64,000 nt of DNA from Meandrina meandrites (lineage: Eukaryota; Cnidaria; Anthozoa; Scleractinia; Meandrinidae): NCBI GenBank assembly GCA_963693305.1, contig OY855905.1, positions 19,253,937 to 19,317,936 of the forward strand. The letters run 5' to 3'. Below the pieces are notes generated by a model that worked only from the letters and a program-made list of their open reading frames with translations, had not been told where the DNA came from and did no database searches. Position numbers and translations under genes: made by a program. Shown here piece by piece: positions 49,101 through 58,708 of the stretch (the stretch's first letter is position 1; each line of letters opens with the position of its first letter).

Positions 49101-49138
49101 TCAAGGTATTGCATAAGTCAGTGTGTTTGTCACGATAG
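31062..49138 (+). CDS. Polycomb group RING finger protein (PCGF), nine recognised exons, 5' exon missing
   Basis: Exons: 31062-31167, 31756-31852, 35033-35088, 35475-35537, 36882-37032, 37767-37794, 38273-38371, 40507-40587, 49046-49138. All have AG/GT borders, and phases run 0,1,2,1,1,2,0,0,0 without conflict. The protein has a RING finger ([20 protein letters not shown] then FCKSCLVRH and CPTC), the PCGF linker [20 protein letters not shown], a basic Ser/Thr/Lys-rich middle, [13 protein letters not shown], and a RAWUL ubiquitin-like domain ([19 protein letters not shown]). PCGF proteins pair with RING1/RNF2 in PRC1 to ubiquitylate histone H2A in the nucleus. Features are shared with PCGF1, PCGF5 and PCGF6, so I do not pick a subtype. 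Odd points: the start exon was not found, and the last exon diverges from vertebrate PCGFs. Confidence 0.85.
31168..31755. other. PCGF intron 1; no feature
   Basis: An intron between the two RING exons. The minus frame inside is not supported and no repeat is recognised. Confidence 0.5.
31756..31852 (+). CDS. PCGF exon: second half of RING finger
   Basis: Phase 1 to 2. It reads [20 protein letters not shown] then [13 protein letters not shown], completing the RING (CxxC ... CPxC). Acceptor tttttgttag, donor gtaaca. Confidence 0.92.
32036..34341. mobile_element. Older inverted-repeat element split by a Mutator-like element (PCGF intron)
   Basis: The stretch attcagatgccatacttca at about 32045-32063 is inverted at about 34310-34330 (tgaagtatggcatctgaatt). 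Between them lies the younger element 32140-34092. Together they form a nested pair in the intron between PCGF exons 2 and 3. Confidence 0.5.
32140..34092 (+). mobile_element. 1.95-kb transposon with AAGGTATCAGCCAC ends and transposase remnant
   Basis: Short inverted ends AAGGTATCAGCCAC / GTGGCTGATACCTT. Inside on the plus strand is a disrupted frame: [20 protein letters not shown] at 32475-32534, then, after a frame change, [20 protein letters not shown] and FEINRASV (about 32790-32945). The CxxxxC plus FEINRASV pattern resembles the N-terminal part of the Mutator-like transposase domain family (PF20700, from memory). The rest of the transposase is absent, so the copy is dead. Confidence 0.6.
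35033..35088 (+). CDS. PCGF exon: linker [18 protein letters not shown]
   Basis: Phase 2 to 1, with acceptor tttaatttcag and donor gttggt. This conserved segment follows the RING in all PCGF proteins and contacts RING1-type partners. Confidence 0.9.
35475..35537 (+). CDS. PCGF exon: [20 protein letters not shown]
   Basis: Phase 1 to 1, acceptor ttgcttctag, donor gtaggt. Matches the charged helix and FY-x-x-RG motif of PCGF1/PCGF6-type proteins. Confidence 0.88.
36178..36613. mobile_element. 436-bp MITE with 6-bp TSD (PCGF intron)
   Basis: Inverted ends GAGGGTCGTACAGGG / CCCTGTACGACCCTC, with TATCAG duplicated at 36172-36177 and 36614-36619. The inside is made of degenerate cgtgattcgtgaa words. 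Confidence 0.75.
36882..37032 (+). CDS. PCGF exon: basic linker and start of RAWUL
   Basis: 151 nt, phase 1 to 2. A Lys/Thr/Ser-rich stretch is followed by [16 protein letters not shown], the conserved entry to the RAWUL domain. Acceptor ttgttttaag, donor gtgagt. Confidence 0.88.
37767..37794 (+). CDS. PCGF micro-exon DGDNALPIE
   Basis: 28 nt, phase 2 to 0, acceptor tttaatttaag, donor gtaaga. It keeps frame between the neighbouring exons and encodes a variable loop. Confidence 0.75.
38273..38371 (+). CDS. PCGF exon: RAWUL core
   Basis: 33 codons, phase 0 to 0. [20 protein letters not shown] aligns with the beta strand and helix of the PCGF RAWUL domain. Acceptor ttcctttggtag, donor gtaagc. 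Confidence 0.9.
38831..39421. mobile_element. 591-bp TTAA-flanked MITE (PCGF intron)
   Basis: Inverted ends GACGGAATCCgCCAGGACTT / inverse, with TTAA at 38827-38830 and 39422-39425. It contains a direct duplication of about 180 bp (taccaaaattatttacacct at about 38878 and 39053). Confidence 0.7.
39515..39758 (+). repeat. Array of TAACGG/CAACGG hexamers at about 21-bp spacing
   Basis: Hexamers start at 39515, 39535, 39556, 39577, 39598, 39612, 39640, 39661 (CAACGG), 39682, 39725 and 39753. Successive gaps are 20, 21, 21, 21, 14, 28, 21, 21, 43 and 28 bp, close to multiples of 7 and mostly 21. The hexamer equals the Myb-family consensus YAACKG. It is either a decayed 21-bp minisatellite or a phased binding-site cluster. 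Confidence 0.7.
40507..40587 (+). CDS. PCGF exon: RAWUL, second half
   Basis: 27 codons, phase 0 to 0. [20 protein letters not shown] matches the family's DxLC-x-x-E-x-LGKDHTLKF segment. Acceptor acccattag, donor gtaaat. Confidence 0.87.
42331..47519. other. Middle of the inverted-arm structure; no gene recognised
   Basis: Several short frames, none recognisable. The plus frame near 47208-47350 reads [16 protein letters not shown] and [10 protein letters not shown], which looks protein-like but is isolated. It contains a poly(G) run and a (TTTA)n tract near 47083-47130. Confidence 0.4.
45402..45420 (+). repeat. Poly(G) run, 19 G
   Basis: An uninterrupted G tract within the PCGF intron. Confidence 0.85.
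49046..49138 (+). CDS. PCGF probable terminal exon
   Basis: Phase 0 in, acceptor attgtttcag. It reads [20 protein letters not shown] then [10 protein letters not shown] and a TAG. The FKVLH piece sits where other PCGFs have LLVLHY. A possible donor (AAG|gtattg) inside the frame leaves open a later last exon. The preceding intron is 8.46 kb because of the inverted-repeat element. Confidence 0.6.
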   Translation: MYTCIKRMDARLLEEDFSFKVLHKSVCLSR

Positions 49139-50174
49139 TAACAATAACTGGTGTAATATTATTGTGTTCTCTGTATTGGACTGAAACTAGCTTGCAGTGA
49201 AGGCTACTGCGGGAAATCTTTTCAAATGCAAATCAGATGAAGCTCTTTTTAATGATATTCCCCCATATTAGTTTCCATTGCAAGCTAGTTCCAGACAAAT
49301 ACTGAGAATACACTGTACAAATATGGCCTATTGATGTTCATGGGATGGCAAAAAAGTTACAATTTGGTTGAAAGGATTGGCATATTTTTTAATTATTTTG
49401 ATTCATGTCAAGGTCTTACTTATAGCAATAAAAGTATTGTATATTTTACCTCTTTAAAACACGAATACTATTTGTATACAAAAATATTAGTTTGCAATAA
49501 TTATGCAACCACTTTATTCAGTACAAGCTGTTACATAATGTGTAAGCTATGGTTACTTTTTTTATACTTTTCTCATTACAAAATGGAAAATTATTTATGC
49601 CTTGTGGGTATTCTTTGCAAAACAATAATATCAATACTTACTTACAGCTTTAATTTGTACACTGCATAAACATACATATATAATGAAATATGCAACTATG
49701 TAATATAAACCTTTTTTGTTCCAGTTGTCATGATAATATTATTATCCATGGTGTGTACAAAATGTTATGTTCCTTTTTACATTCAAGCAGTAATGACAAT
49801 GCTTGATGGTGTAATTAAAGTTCATTGGCAACCTATTTAGAAAAAAGAAAGTTGTTTTTTGTTAATTCATTGGCTTTATATATTTAAGAGAAAAGTGTGA
49901 CATTGAATTGAATATTACCATTGATAATGCTTTGAAAAAAACTTAATTATTTGCTTTGTGTTCTTTATTTGCTTATTGTCCCAATCAGTATCAAAAGTCA
50001 TGGCTATGATAATGATAATGATAATGACAATGATAATGATAATAAAATAAATAGTTATAATACTAATAATAATAAATTATAAAAATAATGATAATAAAAG
50101 ATAGGGGTTCGTCAAAAATTTAAAAATAAAATAAATAAAAAATGGAATGAAAAGGACTGAAACTAGCTCAACCA
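49139..50174. other. Intergenic AT-rich DNA between PCGF and the minus-strand gene
   Basis: No gene recognised. Contains a (TGATAA)n-like tract at about 50004-50050. Convergent 3' ends of the two genes are expected here. Confidence 0.45.
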
Positions 50175-53100
50175 TCACTTTCTTTTTTTGACTCTGGTCT
50201 GTCCAAGCTTGTTGAAAAAAAACAAACAAACAAACAATGTATATTACATTCTTGCTGGCCACTAAAAAGGGGCAAAAACAAAAAACAACGCTCAAAGGGA
50301 CGGCAAAAAGGCGGCCATGGCCGCTAATAGAGGTGGCCGCTTAAAAAGGGTTTTATTAACAGTTTTTAGCATTACCAAACTCTCCAAAGTGGCCTGCCAC
50401 CAAAAACCATCTTCAGTGATTCCTTAGCAACTGCCCTAGATCTGTAGAAGGACCCACCTTAAAAGTGATCATGGACACTTTCGACTTGTGGTCAAGTAAA
50501 ATTTCAGCTATGTAGTTATTTGACTGGAAAATGTTGTTATGGTACATGTATTTGGGAAAGTAGTTGTAATTGAGAGGGATATGGTCGCACAGGGAGGTTT
50601 GACTGCATAATTGAATTCCAATATATCATACATGTACTCACCGAATACATATTAGTGGACAGCAACATGTTCCATTGGTTAAATTCCCTGATTTTGTGCA
50701 TCTCTTTCCAGATATCTATGATCAAGCTTACCAAAATATAAAAAAAAATTAAAAGAGTCCATTAGGTGCCCTGAAAATTATCACCATGAAGACGCTATTT
50801 CTCTTTGTTGCAAGTATGTGGGAGGCATGGTGGCCTTATGGTTAGCGTGTGCTGGACTCCAGATTGAGTGGTCCAGGTTTGAGTACTGGCTGGCACACTG
50901 TGTTATCAGTGTTCTTGTGAAAGACACTTTATTGTCATAGTGCCTCTCTACAACCAGGTGTTTAAATGGGTAAGAGTGAATTTAATGCTGGGGGTAACCC
51001 AGGGATGGACTAGCATCCCATCCAGGGGGCAGTAGAAATACTCGTAGTTGCAGGTAACCTGAAAACAGTGACACTTGGTCCGTGGACCCCCTCTGTGGAC
51101 CAGGTCTATGTCATGACAGCAACAATTTTCAAAGGCAAACAATTCTCAAACTGAGTCTATTTTGAACATAAAAACACATTTCAAACCTGGCCTACTGAAA
51201 CATTTTAGTACATTTTAGTACAGGCATTTCATTTGGCAACTACAGTGGAACCTAGATTTAATGAACCTCTATTCAACGATGTCCTCAGTATAACGAACAG
51301 TTTCCTTTAGCCCGGCCAGTAGAATGTTAGAGTTGAATTTAGATGACCTTAATATTTTCACTCTTCTGCTCAGACGATTTTTCTGAAACCTGGCTATGGT
51401 ATGTATTAAGTCAATGTAAGCTCATTCCACAAATTTAGCAAAAAACTATCAGCAAAATGTTTTTACTGTATACAATTTTGTCAAAAAAGTGGGATCTGGT
51501 TAAATACCAATATCATTAAAAATGTTTTTCCTCAGTAAAATTGAATTTCATATTATTATTACCAAATGATAGGTGAACATTTTCCCAAAGTTTCACAGCC
51601 ATTGTGTCAAAGCCTAAAAAGTTAAATCCAAAGTTTGTCATGGATGCACCTGCAATAACTATATATGGAGTCACCTTAAAGCATATTTTATTGGTAGAGG
51701 ATACCCATACAGCAACCCTGATTTCTATAGCCTCTTAGATATCAAGTTTGCTCTTCATAAAAAATACAAATGAAGAAAACAGTTACAAATCCTGCCTCTT
51801 GTCACACAATACCATCCTTTATGGTGCAAATACTTATGCAAAAATGGCATTTAATCCAACAACAACCACTACTTTGTAAATTTTTCAAGGATCCCCAAGT
51901 GGCAGATCCCTGAATGATATACTCATTCAAGCCAAACTCTAAAACAGGCTGTTACATGTGGATAGGAGCTGCACTCTCATTGTTATCAGTGAGCTCAAGT
52001 ATGTTAAATTTTCAAAGCATAACAGTTGAAATTAAGCCAACACGAGTGGTTTTATATCCAGTCTAAAACATGTAGCCTGTCTGGATTTCATTGCAGATAT
52101 CTATTAAACATTTATTTATTATTTTAGCAGTCATGGGTTGTCTGAGATTAAGTTAAGTGCCTCAGATTGCCTGAATGAAAAAACAAACAGGCAACCCAGG
52201 ATAAGGTAGAAAATAAATAATCATAAATGACACCCAACTTCTATGAAGGTTCAGCTGTGTTTAACTGGTCTGTCCCTATAGAACTGTCGATGTATGATCA
52301 TAGAAAGGTACGAATAATAATAATTACATGTAATTTGCCTTAGTAAAATGTTTTCATATGATTTGGATGGATATAATTAAATTTTCCATAAGTAACATTA
52401 AGGTATGAAAATGGAAATATCAATTTTATGAAGATGGCACAAAGATGGCAGGTAAAAAAATAGCATGGGATTTCACACACGTAGAGAAGAAAATTGAAAG
52501 TTTGTTCTTTTTAATGACAACTGTACTAGCATTTACTTGAATGGAAGTTTTGTCTCTTAATATTATTTGCCTGGTTTTGTATCCTTTTAATTCCTAGATT
52601 TGGCTTTTGAAGCAGTTTTTGTTTTGACTACAAATTTTCATACACTAGGCTTGAAATTCAATATCTTACAGACAAGCACGTTTTTAACAATTTTGGCATC
52701 CAAATTCATGGGTTTGAAATAGGGACAACCTGGATTATTATTAATTTTTTTTGAATTTCAAGCACTGATAATTCAAAGGTTAAGAATTCATGGCTACAAA
52801 AGTGTACAAATAAATTATGTACAAATAATTGTCGATTTTTAAACGTTTTCCTGTTGTGCCTGCAATTAACTGTGCTGCTGAAACTCACCAGTTCATATAC
52901 GTGCAGGACACTGAATAGCCTATTTTACTGTTGTGCTTAGTGAAAGCAGGCCTTTGATCAGGAGTGAGGCTTGAGTTGGCTTTGTTGTGATACAGACATC
53001 TTGTTTCTTTTCAATTATCCTGTTACCATGCTAACTTGTTCTAGAATTTCTATCATTGCAAAACCCAAACCTCAATTTGATACAGAGGCTTGGTTACATT

Positions 53101-56100
53101 TTACAGAATTGTAAAATAGTATTCTTTCTGTCTATAAATTAAATTAAACTGTGTCTGTTTTTTATGTGAATTGTGGTCTCTGTGGAACCAAATAATTTAT
53201 TGTTAATCAGGGCCGCCAATAAGATTTCATGTTGCCAGGCATATGAAATTAGTAGGTGGGGAATTGAGAGCAAAACCACAATCATACAGGTAGAAGTTTA
53301 ATAGTTGGCTATATTTCACTATGAAAGTAGCCGTAGATTGTTCACAGTCCCCTATTTTTCCGTGAAGTCACAGAGATTGATCGTTGAGTTTGAGGGGTCG
53401 CCATCTTGGTTTCTTTATGCGGCTGAAAAGTGGGGAGAGTACAAAATGCCCGTGGGTAGGGGGGCGGGATGGAGGCAGTGATTTTTCTGCTCCTCCACCT
53501 CCATGCTATTAACCACCATCACCCCAACCGATGGGCATATTTGTACTCTCCACAGTTTTCACTCTCATTAAGAAACCAAGATGGCGATCCCAAAATCAAC
53601 AAGAAGTTGCCTGCAACTTAAAACCACGCTTTTATTTTTCGCTAATTAACAGCATTTTTTCTCAAAAGTCATGGTTAAATTTAATCTGTTTCCACTGTGA
53701 GTAAAGTACTAGCAAAGTAGTCACGTGAGTCACACAATCCAAGGTTTACCTTATCCATGGCTATCTTTAGCTTGGGGTTTTTTCCCTTGTAATGACGTAA
53801 CCCCTGCGCGTTCGGGCACACTCGATTGTTTACTTCAGCAAATATTTCATTTCCCTTGATATCTCTGAACTCGCTTCGATGAAACAGCCAAAGAATTCAC
53901 TTCAGTTGCCTAAACCCACAAGAAATACTCGCGGAAGTGCAAATAATTTAATGACCGTCGCTTCTGCCGATATAAACTTGCAAAGAAAACACAATTTTGT
54001 CAGGTAGCGAATGTGAAAGCTGCAGCATCAGCGCATTCCATGGCTGACGTAATACCTTTTTTAGTGTATTTAATATTCCCTTTGAATCCAACGCTTCCAT
54101 AACCGCGTTTCAAAAATTAAACCCATTTTCGCCAACTAACAACTTTCTTCCTCAGAAGTCACGGTTAAGATGATGTTTTTTTTGTACTATGAGTTAAGTA
54201 CTAGTAAAGAAGTCACGCGAGTCACACAATCCGTGGTTTACGTTACTTTCAGCTATCTTTAGCTAGGTGGTTTTTTCCCTACTAATGACGTAACCCCTGC
54301 AAGTACGGGCACGATCAATTGTTTATATTTAATTTTTCTTCAAATCTCCTCGCTCCAATGACACAGCCAAAGAATTTACTTCAATTGCCTAAACCCACAA
54401 GAAACATTCGCAAAATTGCAAATAAATCAATGACCATCGCTTCTGGTGAAATAAACTTCCAAAGAAAACACAATCTTAATTGTCAAGTGGCAACGTCAGC
54501 GCATTCCATGGCTGACGTAATACCTTTTTTAGTGTATTCAAGATTTGCTTCGAATCCAACGCTTCCTTCCATAAAACCCGAAGAAAATATATTTCATATA
54601 CAATAAAGAAAAGAATATCCGTAACATTTTCCGTACATTAATGTTTCAACAGCTTTTGGCGATTAAACACCCCAGGTTGCGTGATTCAAAGTTCCGATCG
54701 CGATTTGGCCGACTTCAGTGAGGTTTGGGTCTGGTCACCGACAAAAAAAACGACGAAAAATAATAAATCCCGTGCAGAGCAAGAACCGCACTCGGCCCAT
54801 GGCCGCGCGGTTAATGATCAATCTCTGCGACTTCACAGAAAAATAGGGGACTGTGAACAGTTTAATTTAAGTAGCCGGGGCTCATGTTCACAATAGCGGT
54901 GGACTTCCCAGGCCCCAAGCCCCTCCAGCCCTAAGTGACAGTCCTGTCAATCATCTGTATGTAAGGCAATGTTTAAAGTTTCTTTGCAGGTTAACCTTGG
55001 AATGGTCCATGCAAAGTTGTCTTGATATCAGAGGAAAAATAAAAAAAACCCCAATAATTTACCAAATTGGTCATCCTGACAAGTACATCTTATCACAAAA
55101 AACTCACCTTGTTTCACCTTCATGATTTTCATCCAGGACCTGTATATGTAATATCAATTGAATATGAGATTTGATGTTAAGTATGTTTAAAGCCTAAACT
55201 AAGATGGAAAATTGAAATTTATATCTTGTATCTTTATATTTTTTTTACTCATGCACATATTGAATTATAGGATGCTTCAGTTGGGTGTATAACATAAATG
55301 AGATGTTGTCACTGAAAGAGTTAAAATCGTTATGTTCAACTAACATGCAACTACTATACAACTTAATGTACAAATGTAAAACTATGCATGTAACCTGTGG
55401 AGCCCCTTGTAAAAGGGAAGGGGGATTATCTGGGGTAAAAGGAAGGAAGAAGGGTCCTTTTCTGCTCTCCCCAGTCCTCACACCCTATACACCTGCTATG
55501 CAGGCTACTGCCTGTGCTTTATAATAATGCTTTTATTACATCAAAATGGCCTTGATGAAAGCAGATGTACAGGCAACTATTTTAAAAACAAAAATTAACA
55601 ACATTTTCAATTTGAAACAAGACATGTTTCAATGGACGATTGATTATTATCAGTTTTGAGTTCCTTTATAATTGCAGTTTTAGCTATTGACTATTGTAAT
55701 ATATAGTAAACCACATTATATCATATACATCATGAAACAGGAAAACCCATCTCTATGGTTATTGTTTTCATAAATTAATCACTTGAATGCTGGAAGAACA
55801 CTTTTCTTGTGTTCCTTCAACACCCATGGAGAAGGGTGATTGTTTCTTTTATTGATGGAGACTAATTTGCAAAAACAAAAACAGTTAAGCAGAAATCTGA
55901 ATATTTGATTTGGGATATTGTTTTGAGCATGCTCTTGCTACACGCATGCTACATGAAAGCTGGCATGGTATTATTGCGTCGGTTGCTCAATCAACACTTA
56001 ATAATAATAGTAATAATAATAATAAAATTTATAAAGTGCTAAAATTATAAAATATTTAAAGCACTTTAAAGTGTAGAAAGAATGTTATAAAAATACTAAA

Positions 56101-58708
56101 CCGATAAACTATTAAAAATATTAACATAATTATTAAAACAATCAAATATTAAAAAAATATTTAAACAAATTCTATGCTAGCTTGAAAAGGTGTATCTTTA
56201 ATTTTGATTTAAAAACATTAACATTTGGACTGGATCATATTTCAAGTGGCAGTTTGTGCCAGAGAAATGGCCCAGAACAGGCAAAGGCATGATCACCAAA
56301 GGTCTTGAGCCCCTCTTGAGCAAGCCTAACTTGGTGCCTGTGTTGTAATAGATTTATTTTGCAGGAGTTCAGCTACTGCTTTCAATAACTATATATAGTG
56401 ACGTGTTTTCAGGGTGGGTGTTGACTGCATTCAGAAGTGTTTTGTAAGCACATGATGTATGGCCAGTCAACTTCTGCTTGTAAAGGCCCTCTTGTGCTTG
56501 TACATGTACGCATGTCTTGTGTGTTTGATATATTACTTCACAAGCCAAAGAGAACTTTTAATTAGCAGAACAGTTTACTAGGAAGTAGTTTCAAATTAAT
56601 GTGTACATGTCCAATTTTGAAAAGTTGAAATTGGTTGGCTGTAATTGGACACCCATTTGATTGCATCTTGATAATTATTAATATAACAAATAAGTGTGTG
56701 GAGGACTTAAATTAAAAAAAAAAGAATTTTTCAATTGAAGGGAAAAATCATATAACCAACAAACTTCTCTTTACCTCCAGGTTTGTAATTGGAGTTTGTG
56801 ACATTGCTTTCAACACAGGGATTACATGTCTATAAGGCCTAGGGGAACATCACAGAATGAGATAATGTAAGTACATTTGAAATGTATGTAACGTTTAGCT
56901 ACAAGCATCTTAAAGACCAATGATGAGGAATAACTATAATGATCCAGTGGCGTAATGCATGTGGCTTTCAAATAGGAAGAATTATTTAAACTCCTGTAAT
57001 ATAACTGAGGGTGTATTTTGATCATGACCCAGGTTCAATTCCCATGTTATACCATGTATTTGTTCTACTGATGGTCCCTTTGAAATGTGACCACAACAGA
57101 AAAACCCCTGAAACTCATTCACTGGTTCCCATTTATACTTCTGATAAATGGATGGAAAGAGGCACAATAAATTGTCTTGACCGTATAACAATCCCAGCCC
57201 TGAGGCCCAAACCTGCTGTGAAATTAATTGCTTCTGTGCAAGGACGTGGCCACAAAGCTCAGTTATAACTTGCGTGTGGTTTTGTATATAACGGCCGTGA
57301 ACACGCTGGAATAATGGAAAAGGACAAGGTAGAAACCTTATCAAACAAAGAATTCTGTGATACAGAGTGTCGAGTTAAATAGAAATGCAACACAACTGAT
57401 GTTAACTTACCCAGTAGGACCAGTAGGACTGTCTGGTTGCTGAAATGAAATTAGTTCGACAAAATTAAGGAAGGAAAGCACATCTTGATTAACAATCGTA
57501 GGGAGTTTTAAGCGACTTTCTTGTTTTGAACAGTGTCTGATTATAACATGATTACAGCGTTCAGTGCACATAAACATGTACGTGTAAGCTAACTAAAATC
57601 ATGGAAGGGTTTCCACATTTCGTTCTTACGTTCAATGGAATTATGAAATTTTCCTTTCATTTTTTATTTGATACAATTACTGATACAGTTATCACAGAAT
57701 TAAGCGTGGAAACGTTTTAATACGAATATCAAAGCTGGCAAAGAGTTTTAAAAACAACACTTAGCTCGCAGCATATTCAAGAATTCAAATTACAATGTGG
57801 CAACACATACATTTATTCGACAGCTGCAACAGGTTGGTAGACAAATTGGTATTGTTTTCTTAACAGTTTTCTGAAGTTTGTGATTGTCTGACTTTTTTAA
57901 TAACTGCCGCTGGTATGTCTGCTGGTGTGATTTTGGGAAAATCGCTGGTGACGACCAGCGAAAAATGACAGCTGAAATGACTGTAAATATTTACACGCAT
58001 TGTAAAGGGAATGCACAATGTGCGAGCCAGCGAGCCATGCGAGGCAGACCTGCGAGGCACTTGAAAACACATTGGTTAGCCTAAATAGCACTCCGGTTAG
58101 CCTAAATAGCACTTCGGTTAGCCTACAGTTAGCTCTTAGGTAGCTTGCGGTTAGCTTTTATATTGGGATAAGGGATTTCTTGCTTGCCCGGTTCACATGG
58201 CTTGCGAGTCATGCGAGGCAAGCGAGCCATTTCGGTTAGCCTAAATAACGCATTGGTTAGCCTAGCAACACTCCGGTAAGCCAAAAAAGCACTTCGGTTA
58301 GCCTACAGATCGTATAGGTAGCCTTTTTATTGGTATTTTTAAGTGCCTCGCAGGTCTGCCTCGCATGGCTCGCATGACTCGATGGCTCGCATATTGTACA
58401 CACTCCATTGTAAACATCACGAAGAATGATTAGGTGCTTGATCGCAAACCTAGCAAAAATTTAATGTAAGTTCTTGCTGAAATTACAAATGAGCACAGTA
58501 TCGAGACAACTGTCGAGAGAGATAGAACTGAGCAAAAGAAGCGATATTTCTCTATTCAAGGGCTATCAAGCTTGAAGGCATGTTCGGCCGTGAGTATGGA
58601 AGGAAGCTACGTGTAAATCAACACGGCATCTTTCTTATATCGTCTTGTACTTGTAAATTGCAGGACACAAGTGTGAATGATACTTACATCTCTACGTGCG
58701 GGTTCCAT
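50175..58708 (-). CDS. Unrecognised multi-exon gene (exon set with mostly matching phases)
   Basis: Candidate exons, 5' to 3': 58708-58688 (MEPARRD), 57439-57411 (QPDSPTGPTG), 56829-56775 (HVIPVLKAMSQTPITNLE), 55139-55108 (VLDENHEGET), then an unclear stretch with weak candidates 55020-54996 and 52910-52889. Then 52729-52670 (CPYFKPMNLDAKIVKNVLV), 50715-50642 (IWKEMHKIREFNQWNMLLS) and 50207-50175 (LGQTRVKKRK, stop TGA). Phases run 0, 2, 0, 2 in the first block and 1, 0, stop in the last; the middle join is not solved. The peptides look protein-like, the splice sites are mostly good, and the C-terminus is basic. I do not recognise the family. The first exon could instead be internal if the gene continues from the modules at 63.5-64 kb. 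Confidence 0.4.
50642..50715 (-). CDS. Candidate exon IWKEMHKIREFNQWNMLLS
   Basis: 74 nt, phase 1 to 0, acceptor cttgatcatag, donor gtgagt. Joins in frame to the presumed last exon 50207-50175. Confidence 0.45.
50818..51140 (+). mobile_element. tRNA-derived SINE
   Basis: Box A-like TGGCCTTATGGTTAGCGTG (50831-50849) and box B-like GGTTTGAGTAC (50876-50886) are spaced as in tRNA genes. They are followed by a body with gatggactagcatcccatcc (about 51004-51023), a motif typical of conserved SINE central domains (from memory). Confidence 0.65.
51240..52660. other. Mostly unassigned DNA; possible Tigger-like end
   Basis: At 51243 tacagtggaacctagattta resembles a Tigger/pogo terminus. A matching inverted end was not found. 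No gene seen. Confidence 0.35.
52670..52729 (-). CDS. Candidate exon CPYFKPMNLDAKIVKNVLV
   Basis: 60 nt, phase 1 to 1, acceptor taataatccag, donor gtaaga. It joins in frame to 50715-50642, giving KNVLVYIWKEMHKIREF. Confidence 0.45.
53339..54861. mobile_element. 1.5-kb inverted-repeat element with two internal direct repeats
   Basis: The ends pair TTGTTCACAGTCCCCTATTT (53339 onward) with the inverse ending at 54861, over about 50 bp. Inside are two direct copies (about 53.60-54.11 and 54.12-54.60 kb) of the block also found at 29.61-30.12 kb and 16.70-16.86 kb. It lies in an intron of the candidate minus-strand gene. Frames inside are not genes. Confidence 0.65.
55108..55139 (-). CDS. Candidate exon VLDENHEGET
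   Basis: 32 nt, phase 0 to 2, acceptor acatatacag, donor gtgagt. It follows the 56775-56829 exon in frame. Confidence 0.45.
55995..56500. repeat. Probable dispersed repeat
   Basis: A taataataat tract is followed by aaatttataaagtgctaaa and aagcactttaaagtgt (a small inverted pair), then a cagtttgtgccagagaaatg body that I recall from high-copy cnidarian repeats. Assignment is tentative. Confidence 0.35.
56775..56829 (-). CDS. Candidate exon HVIPVLKAMSQTPITNLE
   Basis: 55 nt, phase 2 to 0, acceptor ggccttatag, donor gtaaag. It links in frame to the exons on both sides. An alternative frame (TCNPCVESNV) is also open but breaks the phase chain. Confidence 0.45.
56945..57265 (+). mobile_element. 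Probable tRNA-related SINE
   Basis: A degenerate box A (about 56947) and box B GGTTCAATTCC (57031-57041), followed by a tail segment aggcacaataaattgtcttg similar to SINE bodies. The two overlapping opposite-strand frames here are artefacts. Confidence 0.45.
57411..57439 (-). CDS. Candidate exon QPDSPTGPTG
   Basis: 29 nt, phase 0 to 2, acceptor catttcag, donor gtaagt (strong). Its phase and Gly/Ser/Pro content match the modules at 63617-63699 and 63909-63991. Confidence 0.5.
57990..58420. mobile_element. MITE built of ggttagcctaaatagcac repeats
   Basis: Outer inverted segments (tgcgaggcagacctgcgagg near 58040 and its inverse near 58350; attgtaaa at both ends) surround at least seven ggttagccta words on the plus strand. 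Confidence 0.6.

Noticed and set aside
50818..50895. Functional tRNA gene
   Set aside because: Box A and B are present but the sequence does not fold as a full cloverleaf with acceptor stem, and a SINE body follows.
56982..57344. 120-codon minus frame
   Set aside because: It overlaps a SINE-like sequence on the opposite strand, with no domain and no splice support.
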